Assembly: GCA_029959085.1 (NCBI GenBank)
Contig: JARWIR010000043.1
Coordinates: 2,418,001 to 2,482,000, forward strand
Direction of reading: 5' to 3'
DNA from: Nemophila menziesii
Lineage: Eukaryota > Streptophyta > Magnoliopsida > Boraginales > Hydrophyllaceae
Length of the DNA stretch: 64,000 nucleotides
This document shows, piece by piece, positions 1 through 10,799 of this stretch. The notes beneath the pieces are model-generated. The model did not search any database. It was not told the origin of the DNA and saw nothing but the letters and a program-made list of their open reading frames with translations. Every line of letters begins with the position of its first letter. Positions within the stretch are counted from its first letter, which is position 1. The translations under genes were made by a program, and so were the position numbers.

Positions 1-420
1 GGACTTGGCCTATATGGGCTTAAGTAAGTGATTAAAAAGGCCCAAATCTGTTTTAATTAATTCGTAACTGCACTGCACCACTTCAGTAAATTAGCCAAAC
101 TTTTGCATTGTTAGTCCAAATCCACAGATTCCACTTCTCAAATTTCAGTGACTTCAAATTTCAGTGACTTCGAGAATGAATCTTTTTCTCGAAGGATCAG
201 AAAAAAATGGGTCCGGATCTCCTGCGGGAATGATTTGGAAGATCCAAAACCAAAAATAGTGGTATTTGCTAGCAACAACATAATGGAGGCATTCAATCAA
301 TATAGATTGATCCGAAATCTGATTCAAATCCAATATAGTACCTATGGGTACATATTTTTCATTTTAAACATAAATTCTTAAACCTAACCGATTGGTCTTG
401 AAAATGGAAACAAGTGACGA
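1..420. other. No supported gene at the left edge
   Basis: I see no convincing gene here. A short open frame (148-381, + strand) begins only at a GTG, has no recognisable motif and is rejected. GGCCCA/TGGGC-type hexamers near 16-46 resemble plant site II promoter elements, but no gene can be attached to them. Confidence 0.4.
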
Positions 421-689
421 CTTTACTTTTCCTCAAACTCCTCCACCTTCACCAAAGTGGTTTCTTTTGCTCTTTCAACGTTTTTTTTTGGACATGAATA
501 TTCACTTCTTCTCTTCATCTTGATGCCTCCTAGTATCCACATACCTAAGAACTTCACACTAAACAAGCAAAATAACGCACAAAAGCTCTAAAAGTACAAA
601 TAATTCCAAAATGAAGGAAGATAGTGCATTCTATCAAAATACGATGATAAATCTACTAAAAAAGTCCAATTTAGACCTAAAATGATGCC

Positions 690-1462
690 TCGTTAAGGGA
701 TTTTTCTATCACAAAACGGGAGACATCAAGACCCCCAACTCAAACCTTTGCCGTCCCGATAAAGTAAGAACAAAAGTAGAGGTCTAAGATATGAAGCAAA
801 TGCAGAATCTAAAGAATGATACCAAATCAAAATTTAAAATAAATCTCATACAGTACAACCTAAGAACTAATGCACACATACACCTATCCAACAAAATCAA
901 ACACATAGATAATTTCATTCCAAATTAATTTCACAATGCTAGAAGGTCACCCTTGATACTTAGCTTGAGATGGTGGATATAGGGTGTTCATCGATCCTTA
1001 ATTGTTATTGAACGCTCTATTTAACTTACTCCCTATTGGAAAAATTGTTATTCCACTATGTACCCAAGAATCACGAGGTCTTTATGGTATTAGCGTAGGC
1101 TTAGAGACGGTATGGTACATTTGGGTAATGAAATTGATCTTTTGGCTCTCTCCCCACTAGTCTTCAACATATTACCCTAGAGTTTGACTTTACACTCATA
1201 TATGATCTCACTCAACCCACTTGACGCACTAATTTAGCGTCCCCAATTAAACCCAATAATCTTTCAAGGTGATTTTCAAAACTTTCCTTTTTGCCGGTTA
1301 CTTTATTTTCATTTATTTTTTCAATTTCTTCATACTTATTATTTTTTGTAAGATAACCATGACACTCGTTTTGATGTGAGTTGACATGTCTCTTATTTTC
1401 TGTTTTTGACTAACTTTTTTCAAAGACCCTGACAAAGGGTTACAATTAATACATCATCAAAA
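690..1462 (-). repeat. LTR-retroelement 3' fragment: LTR start plus non-coding 3' region
   Basis: On the minus strand this reads as the 3' untranslated part of an LTR retroelement, then a purine-rich polypurine tract (complement of ACCCCCAACTC near 730-740), then an LTR beginning TGATAG at about 711. The same succession, with shared blocks such as GACCCCCAACTC, CTTTTGGCTCTCTCC and GACAAAGGGTTACAA, recurs at 50539-51345 in the same orientation. No protein domain is visible. The LTR body to the left is not recognisable along its full length, so the copy is probably truncated. The superfamily is uncertain. Confidence 0.5.
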
Positions 1463-1922
1463 TTGCACACACAATACAAACGCATAAAAATTCTCACCAA
1501 TGTAATCTCCCATGTGATGTCTCCCAAGGTCCAGTGTGTGAAGCAGATAGAGGCGGTGGTGTTGGGTTGCTCGAAGGTCGCTCGAAGTTAGGGCTATGAT
1601 GTCGCTCGGAGTGGTTTGAACAAATCAGAAATGTTGTAGGCGAAGATGGAGGGGCGATGTTGATGGGTTCGAACGAATTAGAAATATTGCAGGCAGAGAG
1701 AGAGGCGTGGTTCGTTGTTGTGTCTGCTCGGAGAGGCAGTGGTGATAAGTTGGGCTCGAGGCGTGGTGTTGTTGGATCATTGCAGGCGTGGCAGGCGGGG
1801 TGGTGTTGATATGATGAACGAGGTTTCTCAGAGGGTGAAGTGGTGGTTGGCTCAAACAAAGAAGGGTTGTGATTTGTGGAAACGGGAGTGAAATAGGAAA
1901 AGAAAAAAGAGAAAATGACACT
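1463..1922. other. Spacer between retroelement debris and the MULE
   Basis: This stretch is G-rich on the + strand and contains loosely repeated GCTCGGAG/GCTCGAGG words. The minus strand has overlapping open frames in two registers (1494-1921), rich in Ser, Pro and Thr, with no recognisable domain. They look like by-products of base composition. Confidence 0.35.
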
Positions 1923-2160
1923 TAGGGTCTTGAAGACACACCCCTCTTCAAGATACCACCCCCTACTAGAGCCTCTTCTTACTAAATACCTCAGAAACTT
2001 TTTAACACATGAAACCCAAAACCCCTGTTACCTTTCTACCCTCAAATGATTTTTAGTCTCATATATATATATACTATTTTGCATTTTCTCTCTCTCTTGT
2101 AAATTTCATGAGCTTCTTTTACTCCTCTCGCTCTCTCTCTCCATTTTCGTGAGCTCTTTT
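1923..2160 (+). promoter_or_regulatory. Left terminal promoter of the MULE
   Basis: An AT-rich TATA-like stretch (CATATATATATATACTATTT, about 2060-2080) follows the left terminal repeat and precedes a CT-rich leader (2085-2150). The right end has the same order of TIR, TATA and CT-rich leader on the other strand. This probably drives the transposase, whose ATG lies about 1 kb downstream across a presumed 5' UTR or leader intron. Confidence 0.45.
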
Positions 2161-2689
2161 TCTAAGCTTTCCATATTTATTTCAAATCTTACCCTCCGAT
2201 TTCAACCTTCCTCCCTTGTGTTCATAGATTCATCACGTCATAATCCTCTGCATTCCTCATTAATTTACAACTGTTACCTTCGTTCTAAGGTTTGTTTCGA
2301 TTCTGTTTCCTGTCTTTTTTCAACAGAGTCATACGTTTGTGTGTGTTACTTGTGTTTTCTGTATTTAATAGCGTTGTTTATTCCCAATATCCACTATATA
2401 TCGTCTTTTATGTTTACTTTTTCCATTCTACATACGATTACGTGACTATATCATGTTCGTTTTAGAGGTTTTTGTTACGTTTTAATGTGTTTCATGGTTG
2501 ATTTGTTCATGATATGATTGTTATTGCTTATATTCGTCTCAGTTTGCGTGTTTATGTCATTGTTTTACTCTTTGAACGTTGATTTTTTCCGATCTGCCAT
2601 TGTTAGGGTTTATCACAGCCGCTGCATGCATGAAAGTACAGTACAGTACTATACTCACTGTTTTTAAATTTCTGAGAGCACTTTATGTT

Positions 2690-3085
2690 TTTCAAATTGA
2701 CGGAGCACTCAGACTTTTGCTAGGTTTAGCGATAACACTATGCGTTTATATTGGTGGACTACTCACTGATTATATAGTACTCAGAGTTTGGTAATGTACT
2801 ATGAGTTTTACAGATTACTCGTAGTTTTTACAGAGTACTCTGAGTTTTATAGTGTGCTCTCAGTTTTTATTAAATACTCTGAATTTTCATAGTGTGCTCT
2901 CAGTTTTTATTAAATACTCTTAGTTTTTAGATTACTCTCAGTTTTTACAGAGTACTCTGAGTCTTATAAAATACTCTCAGTTTTTACAGAGTACTCTGAG
3001 TCTTATAAAATACTCTCAGTTTTTACAGAGTACTCTGAGTCTTATAAAATACTCTCAGTTTATATGAAAATACTCTTAGTTTTAA
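2690..3085. repeat. GAGTACTC array 1, upstream of the transposase
   Basis: Repeated units are built on TACTCTGAGTTTT with the palindromic core GAGTACTC. At 2941-3058 it becomes a clean 39-bp tandem repeat, three copies, alternating an AGAGTACTCTGAGTCTT half with an AAATACTCTCAGTTTT half. It stops about 35 bp before the transposase ATG. Confidence 0.85.
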
Positions 3086-3119
3086 TTTCTTTGTTTTTAC
3101 TCTGCTGCTTACCGTTATA

Positions 3120-5348
3120 ATGATACAAGATGTGCTTGTTGTGTTCAAGATGGGAACTGATCAGATTTTCCTCCCCTTTCATCAGCTGAATGGCATTAAC
3201 TCAGTAAAGAATTTTGTTCAGTCTAGGTGGTCTCAGATATCTAAATCTGCTGTTACATCTTATACTGTAGGGGAGTATAAAGACTCCCTTCTTGAAACTG
3301 AAACAGATTTCTGCACAATTAAGTGGATTCTTGGACGTGGTGTGTATGACAAGATTTATATTTATGTTACTGATTCCAGGACCCCTTCATTCAACAATAT
3401 ATCCTCTCCAGAATCATCTGGCATTTCTAAACCAATATCCGCTGAACCTATTCGTTCTGTTGTTGCTTCTACCCCTGATCCAGCCTTTTTTATTCATGAA
3501 AAGAAGGTTATGTTGAGTGATTCTTGGAAATTGGGGTTAGAAGGTGTTGGACAGTGTTTTGTGGGTGGTGCTGAGCAGTTCCGTTCCGTTCTTTGCAAGC
3601 AAGCTGCTGTTGATGGGTTTGATTTTGACTATATCCACAATAACAAGAACTCTCGCATCAGCGCGCAGTGCTTTTACAAGATCGAGCAGGGTTGCAAATG
3701 GTATATATACGCATCGGTTGAAAAGACAAACGGATTTTGGTATTTGCGTTCTTATAGGAATATGCACACTTGTGGTCATGTTTACAAGAAAACCTCACAC
3801 ACCCGGTTGGATTCTTCAATTCTCAGTCGTGTTATTTTCGATGAACTTCGTTCTAAACCATCGTCCAGGCCTAGAGAAATTCAGACTGTCTTAAAGGAGA
3901 ATTATGGTTTCGATATTTCATACAAAACATCTTGGTCTACTATCAATAAGGCTAAGGACACTCTATACGGTGATATTGGCTCTTCATTCAATCGTTTGCA
4001 ATCCTACTTTGAAAAGCTTCAGAAACTTGATCCTATCACGGCTTTCTCGGTTCATTGCGATCCTGAAACACGGGTATTTCACAGATGTTTTTTTGCTTTT
4101 GGTGGTTCAATTACTGGTTTTAAGTCATGTCGCCCCATGTTATTTCTGGACGCTACGTTCCTCAAGTCCAAGTACAAAGGTTCGTTATTGGTTGCTACTG
4201 CCAAGGATGGAGATCAAGGTATCATAACAACTTATTACTTGTTCTCTTTGTATACATTCATTTTTAGTTCTTGTTTCTCACTTTTTTACTGTTTTTCCTA
4301 ATCAGGTTTATTCCCTGTTGCTTTTGGCGTTGTTCCCGGTGAGGACACCGACAATTGGATGGTATTTCTTCAGTTTTTAAAGCCTCTTGTTGAGGGTCGC
4401 CCTCTCACGTTTATATCAGACCGCCACAAGGGTCTTATATATGGTGTTAGGGATGTTTTTCCTCAAGATAGTCACAGTTTTTGCATTAAACATATCGAGA
4501 AAAACCTCAGAATTGCTACTTCCGGCTCGACTTTTTACCGTGAAAGGATGGTGTATCTGCTCAAGCAAGTCGCGCATGCTCCTACTGTTGCACATTATGA
4601 TCAACAGCTGGCTAAATTCCTGCTGGAAGGAAAGAAGGAGGTCAAAGTTTTCCTAAAGGGTTTACCAAGGGAAAATTACGCAAATGCTTATTTCCCTGGT
4701 AGACGATATGGCGAGATGACTTCTAATGCAGTCGAGTCGTTTAACTACTGGATTTTAGGACAAAGGGGACTTCCTGTTTGTGAGCTTGTTGACGCTCTTC
4801 GTGTTAAGTTAATGCAGTGGATTTATGAACGATCTATAAAGTCATCCAAATGGACTTCACCACTGTGTCCTGCTATTATGTTGCTATATAACACTAATGT
4901 TGGTCTTAGCTGCACTTGGACCATTGAACAATCCACCGCTTCTTTGTTTCAAGTTGGCTCAAATCCAATTATGGTGGTAGATATAGCTGCCCGTACCTGT
5001 TCTTGTTGTGAATGGCAAGAGCTCGGCTTCCCGTGTCAGCATGCTTTGTGTGCACTATCTAGTGCTTCTGTTCGTGATCCGTTCGAGTATGTAAAGTCAT
5101 ACTTTCACACTTCATCGTACGTTAAGACCTATTCAATGAGCATTCCTGCTATGTCTACCTTTCAAGTTGAAGTCCCTGTCCCCGAATCTCATATTATTCT
5201 TGCTCCTAATGTTAGGGTTCCACCTGGTAGGCCTCAGACTAAGCGCTTTCGTTCATGCACCGAGAAGGTTGTCCGTTCAATTCGTTGTGGCAATTGCAAG
5301 AAGGTGGGACATAACAAATCTACTTGTAGAGCTCCACCCAAATCATAA
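3120..5348 (+). CDS. mudrA-like: MULE transposase (MuDR/MudrA family), intact, two exons
   Basis: This DDE transposase cuts and pastes MULEs in the nucleus. The exons are 3120-4218 and 4306-5348. The 87-bp intron has GT..CAG ends, splits a Gly codon and restores DGDQG|LFPVAFGVVPGEDTDNW, giving 713 aa with no stop or frameshift. An N-terminal PB1-like MuDR segment (about 1-90) is followed by a MULE zinc-binding region (about 150-215) containing CKWYIYA and the MHTCGH motif. The DDE core is about 335-520, with the triad read as D344 (LFLDATFL), D405 (ISDRHKG) and E510 (NAVESFNYW). A SWIM zinc finger follows (C598, C600, C610, H612), then a C-terminal CCHC knuckle (C694, C697, H702, C707). The start ATG opens with the usual VLVVFKMGTDQI. 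Length and all key residues fit an autonomous enzyme, though activity is inferred. Confidence 0.92.
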
Positions 5349-5544
5349 TTTAAGTGCTGTTTTTTTATTGTAATCATGCTTATTAACTTCTCGTTAATGT
5401 TTAGAATCACTCATTGGTGGCATTGAACTTTTTTTACATTTATATGTTTTTAAGTTGTAGAATTTTAATTTGATTTAAGCATGTCATTCTTGTTAAACTC
5501 TTTGATATGTTATTTAAGCATATTTCTGAATCAACAATCTTTTA
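5349..5544. other. 3' flank of the transposase gene
   Basis: This is AT-rich 3' untranslated or spacer sequence between the transposase stop codon and the next GAGTACTC array. No other feature is seen. Confidence 0.4.
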
Positions 5545-5990
5545 TACTTATACGAATACTCTATATAATTGTATGAGTACTCTATATTATTTTTATGAGT
5601 ACTCTATATGATTTTATGGGTACTCTATACAATTGTTTGAGTACTCTATAATTTTATGAATACTCTATACAATTGTAAGAGTACTCTATCATATTTCAGA
5701 GTACTCTATACAATTGTACGAGTACTCTATCATTTTTCAGAGTACTCTATAAAATTGTATGAGTACTCCATCATTTTTTAGAATACTCTATCATTTTTAA
5801 GAATACTCTATACAATTGTGTGAGTACTCATTCAGTTAATTGTATAGAGTAAAATTTTTACATAGTACTCTGTTATTTTTCTCTTAGTACTCTGTTAATT
5901 TTCTCTGAGTACTCTTTATTTTTCTCTGAGTACTCGCATATTTGTATGAGTAATTTACAGTTACTTTTTGAGTACTCTGTACTTTTATCC
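5545..5990. repeat. GAGTACTC array 2, between the convergent MULE genes
   Basis: There are about 16 or more units of roughly 25 bp in the form GAGTACTCTATAcAATTGTA and variants. The GAGTACTC core matches the other arrays, but the spacer is TATAnAATTnTA rather than AGTTTT. The array lies between the 3' ends of the two convergent genes. Confidence 0.85.
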
Positions 5991-6779
5991 TGTTCAACAA
6001 TCAATTAATCAAACAAATACCAAAAACCTGTTTCATTCATAATTCATTTTCCAAGTTTAAAAAACATCCAAAAACACCCAAAACAAGTCTAAATATCCAA
6101 AACAACCCAATAATCTACCAAAAACCATCATAAAGTACTTATAAAACTAAAAGAACAAACCATCAACAAGTCTAAAGCAAAGTCTATATCAAACCAAACT
6201 CCCAAACACTCATTACATAAAAAAATACTTAGTATTAATCATTTATGCACTTCTCCCCATATTGATGCATTGCGAGTATTTGCTGTGCAACAACTTACGA
6301 ATAATCATTGCTCTTCCTTCGTTAATAACTTTCTGCACTTAAGTTTTTTGACGTACCAACCCACTCCGATAATAGCCATAACACCAGAGTATGACAAAAA
6401 CACCGCAGTCTACGCTCCCTGGTTCTTGTTCAGCACAATCTATATTAGTCATTATATATTTGTCTTATTTTCCTGGATTTATCTTCCTCAATACATTTTG
6501 CACCAAGAACTTTTTATACTTTGCTGCGGTTTGTTCTGTCTTTGAACCTATTGACTCTGGATTTTTTGGTTTGATAGAGTTATAATGCCAAAATTCCTTA
6601 TCATCCCTGCTGTACACCAACAAACTCCAATGTCCACAATCACCATCCTGGACAAACACTAGCAATAGTGTGAAATTATATTCTTGACTATTTTTGAAAA
6701 ATGGTTCTGCAATATACATCTCACATGCTTCAACGTTCTCGGCGTCAATTAAACTCTGCACCAAATGATAGAGTTAAAA

Positions 6780-6960
6780 AAAACTCTTAATGTTTGAATA
6801 CTCATTAAAATACTTCGAGTACTCATAGTTTTGTGCATTAGATTCATAGAGTACTCACAGTTTCACTTCATTGAAACACAGAGTACTCTTAGTTTCCAAT
6901 AATCAGAATAGTGAGTACTCAAAGAACTGTTATAGTAAAACTGAGTGTACTCACTACTTA
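6780..6960. repeat. GAGTACTC array 3, inside the last Ulp1-gene intron
   Basis: Units such as GAGTACTCATAGTTTTGTG and GAGTACTCACAGTTTCAC lie inside the intron between exons 5 and 6 of the Ulp1-type gene, on the same strand sense as array 1. Confidence 0.8.
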
Positions 6961-8849
6961 ATATTACAATATGAAAAACTCAGAGTAATCTTACCATGCA
7001 CATTGCACTCTGGTGTGTCACACCATACTTTCCTCCTTTTACTCCATATTCTTCTTTTACCATTTTTAGCATAGCATCAATCACCTGCAATTTTAATTAA
7101 TCACATAATCATTTTCCAATATATATGTTTTTTGTGTATATAGGATCATATTTAAATTTGTTTACCTGCACTTCAATCATTTCTTTACGCGCAATAGCAA
7201 AAGCATCTGATCCTGATACTAACAATTCATTTTCTTTATCCCACCATATTGCATCTCCCAAGTTTTCTTCTTTAATTTGCATAGGAAATTATAATCCTTC
7301 TCATCAACTGTGTCCTCTCCATTCCACTTTTGTTTTGTTTTCCCTTTATCTCCTTCTTCTGCTACCTTTTTCTTTAAATTTGAAACCTTTTCCTTAACAC
7401 CTTCATCAATCCTTTCCTTCATTTTTGTTCCAATCACTTTATTTTTGTTTGTTTTTTCACCCGCTCCTTCTTTTTGTTTAATTTTTAGTTTTACTCTTTT
7501 CGTTTTTGGTTCTTCCACAAAATCAGAATCTTTGTTTTTTGCAGCAGCTGCAGCACGGTTATTCTTCTTTACATTTCTCTCTATCGACCCTGGGGTCGCA
7601 AGCCTGTATGATCTCCTTCGTTTAACATTTGTCTTAACTTCACCAACTACCTCCACATCCTCACCCTCTTCTGTTCCTTTTTCTGCCTCTTCATTATTAG
7701 TCTCTAAAAGTGACACAGCGACTCGCAAATTTTCGCACTCTGCCTTGGACTTTTCAAGTTCTTCGATGCATTCGTTGTACCACGTGCTTATATCCATGTG
7801 CTCCTTGTTCAACTTTACTTTGTCCTCCTTCAACTTCGCAACCTACTCTCTTAGACTATTTATTTTACCTTGTTGATTTATTATCGCATCCTCCAACTCC
7901 TTGTTTTTTATTTCTTCTCTGTTTACCTGGCTGCTAAGTGCATCTACCAGCTGCAAAAGCTCTTTCTTTTCCTTTTTTATTGTTTCCAGATCAGCTAAAA
8001 TCTCTTCAATTCTTGATATTGTTTTTTCTTGTTTAGCTTTCTCCTTGTTCAAAACCTCAATCTCATCTATTAAGTAATTTTTTTCCTTGCCGGATTCAAT
8101 CAACTTCTCTCTTAAAGACATAACAACCGGATCATTCGAATCTTCCCCCTCGTTTACTTCTCCGTTAAACCTGCTCCGGTTTTTGTTAATTCCTTCAACA
8201 ACCATCTCCACTACCTTTGTTAAACCATCTATTTCTGTTTTTTCAGTCTGCACCTCTTTTTCTTCTTCTAATTCTTCTTCTTTTTCAATATCAATCTTAT
8301 CAACTTCCTCACCCCCTCTTGGGGGACCATCATCCAGATTGTCGTCTATCAACATTTCTTCTTCCGCACTATCCAAATCCATATCTAAATCCATCTCTCT
8401 TCCTCCATCTTCGTTGCTATCTGAGTTTTTACCTTCTTCCTCTGTTTTTTTCTTTTTCTTCAGAATCCTTCATCTCTTCACCTGCGTTATCTTTACTCTC
8501 ATCTTTATCTTCACGAATTACTTCACTCATCACCCCATCTCCTCTATCATTCATCCAACCATCGACATTCACGTCTTCATCATCCGACACCCTTTTTGCA
8601 GAATTTTCATTTTCATCTTCATTCAATACACCATCTTTTGTCACAGTTTTATCTCCAACTACTTCATCTCCATCTTTCTCAGCACCCCGACTGCACTCTC
8701 CTTTTAACACATCTGTTTCATTAACTTCCTGATTGTGACCATCCTCGATTCTTATCCATCCCTCTTCCAAAGCAGTTGGTTTTAGCTCCTTACTCCTTAC
8801 CTGAATATGTCATAGACATTCCAAAGGAGTTGGTTTTTATCTCAGTTAT

Positions 8850-9040
8850 AATGTAACAAAACAGAGAGTACTCATAGTTTTATATACTAAAACTTAGAGT
8901 ACTCATAGTTCTCATATATCAAAACTTAGAGTACTCATAGTTTTATATACTAAAACTTAGAGTACGCACAGTTTTCATATACTAAAACTTAGAGTACTCA
9001 TAGTTTTATATAATAAAACTTAGAGTACTCACAGTTTTTA
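8850..9040. repeat. GAGTACTC array 4, inside a Ulp1-gene intron
   Basis: There are about six units of roughly 32 bp, AGAGTACTCATAGTTTTATATACTAAAACTT with small changes, filling most of the intron between exons 3 and 4. One copy has a mutated core (GAGTACGC). The units point the same way as array 1 even though the host gene runs on the other strand. Confidence 0.85.
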
Positions 9041-10009
9041 ATGTGTAGATATTTATACTGTATAACAATATTCCTTAACATTTTTAATCTTCACTGCATG
9101 CACACTGATTTTTTTAGCACCGAGCATGTACTCCCATTTTAGGCACCTTGGAACTGCATCTTCCTCCTTCAAATTACCAATTTCCTTCACGTGTTCCAAA
9201 AGCCATGGCTACAAGTTTTAAAAAAGATTTTCAGTTTTTATTGTATAAGATTAATATACATTTGTACTTAATCATCTTACCATCAACACAAAAACACCCC
9301 CCTTTGCTTTTGTTGTATCCGAACATTTACGAATTGATTTAATCATGTAACTTTTCATTTCACCAGCCCAATTGTACTTCTTTATGCTTTCCAAGTCCTC
9401 GCATACACTGATATGTATCTGTTTTGCTTGGTAATGTCTTGTCGACAAACATAGCGACGTTATTGTATATATTGATAATAACTTTGCTATATCCTCCTTC
9501 GCCTCTAACGTGAGTACTCTATCTTTAAAATTGTCAATAACAGTTTCTATTTTGTCACTAAGAAGTTTTAAATTAACTACACCCGCATTCCCGAACATTC
9601 TCCTATACCACGCCGATCGGTTGTTTGCATCAACTGTAACTTTCTTTGGTAGATGATCTTGACCACACTCGATACCTAATAGTATCTTTATTTCTAACTC
9701 TGTTATCTTTAAATCTTTTCCACCAATTACGAATCCACCCGATACAGACGAGAAATAATCTATAACTTGTTTGATCAGTACGTCAGACTTTTTCATAAAC
9801 TTGTACTTTTCTCTCCTATCGAATATCCCTTTCCATAACCTATAAAAAGGCGTCCTTCTGCATTCTGCAAGGTGATCTTCTGCCATACCTTGCAATTGCA
9901 TTATCTGCAGAAGTCCATTAATGTTTGATCTGTACTGTATTGCTTGTTTACCCTTCTGAAAATCAGTCAAGATCAACAAATACTCAGTAATCACAGTTTT
10001 GTATTATAG

Positions 10010-10170
10010 TTCTTGAAATCTAAGAGTACTTTGAGTTTTCGAATATAAACTCATAGTACTCTGAGTTTTCAAACAAAAACACAGAGTACTCAATGTTTTC
10101 ATATATAAACTAAGAGTACTCATAGTTTTCATACAAAAACTCAGAGTACTCAGAGTACTCATAGTTTAAT
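10010..10170. repeat. GAGTACTC array 5, inside Ulp1-gene intron 1
   Basis: Units such as GAGTACTTTGAGTTTTCG and AGTACTCTGAGTTTTCAAAC alternate with AAACTCA/AAACACA spacers. The array shares intron 1 with the 124-bp tandem repeat that follows. Confidence 0.8.
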
Positions 10171-10203
10171 AATGCAAAACAACAAAACCCACAAGAACGA
10201 TTC

Positions 10204-10705
10204 ACATTCATAACAAAACAGAGAGTATAACACCAAATCTACAGAGTATTAAGCAAATAACACAGAGTATCGGTTCAAAAACTGAGAGTACACATGCGAA
10301 AACCTAAAAACCCAAAAAGGACGAAACACATTCATAACAAAACTGAGAGTATAACACCAAATCTACATAGTATTAAGCAAATAACACAGAGTATCGGTTC
10401 AAAAACTGAGAGTACACATGCGAAAACCTAAAACCCAGAAAAGGACGAAACACATTCATAACAAAACTGAGAGTATAACACCAAATCTACAGAGTATTAA
10501 GCAAATAACACAGAGTGTCGATTCAAAAACTGAGGGTACACATGCGAAAACCTAAAACCCAGAAAAGGACGAAACACATTCATAACAAAACTGAGAGTAT
10601 AACACCAAATCTACAGAGTATTAAGCAAATAACACAGAGTATCGATTCAAAAACTGAGAGTACACATGCGAAAACCTAAAACCCAGAAAAGGACGAAAAA
10701 CAAAA
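10204..10705. repeat. About 124-bp tandem repeat, four copies
   Basis: Four head-to-tail copies start near 10204, 10328, 10453 and 10576 (periods 124, 125, 123). Each contains ACATTCATAACAAAAC, then three GAGTA half-sites (GAGAGTATAAC, CAGAGTATTAAG, CAGAGTATCG), then GAGAGTACACATGCG. Copies are nearly identical. They lie in intron 1 of the Ulp1-type gene, close to its first exon. Confidence 0.88.
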
Positions 10706-10799
10706 ACACAGAAAAACTCAGAGTATCGTAAATCGTTGCTAACCTTTGGTTTTTCATCTGAATCGGTATCAGAATCACTCTTGCTCGTCATTTTCCGTT

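Larger units (their letters stand above)
6243..10791 (-). pseudogene. Kaonashi Ulp1-like (C48 peptidase) gene, decayed, six exons
   Basis: Predicted exons: 10791-10744 (start MTSKSDSDTDSDEKPK), 9955-9281, 9208-9080, 8800-7166, 7084-6995 and 6755-6243. All junctions are GT/AG and in phase. The second and third exons form the DUF1985-like region (RTPFYRLWKG.. to WLLEHVKEI.., ending at KWEYMLGAKKISVHAVK). The large fourth exon encodes an acidic stretch, a long coiled coil and a basic KR-rich tract, ending in DAIWWDKENELLVSGSDAFA. The last exon is the Ulp1 fold, with the catalytic His in DCGHWSLL, the motif WHYNSIKP, and the catalytic Cys in SVDCGVFVILWC (TGC at 6407-6405). It is broken by in-frame stops (TAG 7845-7843, TAA 6467-6465, TAA 6341-6339) and two apparent compensating frameshifts (near 8440 in an A7 run and near 7285). 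In this family the protein is a SUMO-type protease relative of unknown function. Confidence 0.82.

Noticed and set aside
1494..1921. Minus-strand Ser/Pro/Thr-rich open frames
   Set aside because: Overlapping in two frames, no recognisable domain, and next to a transposon end; probably non-coding.
2690..3085. Regular repeats with spacers, resembling a CRISPR array
   Set aside because: Eukaryotic nuclear DNA with no cas genes; units are degenerate and spacers are repeated, not unique.
7310..7876. Long + strand open frame opposite the Ulp1-type gene, and similar frames at 8087-8732
   Set aside because: They are antisense shadows of the Lys/Glu-rich coiled-coil exon (Phe/Ser/Leu-rich complement) with no domain of their own.
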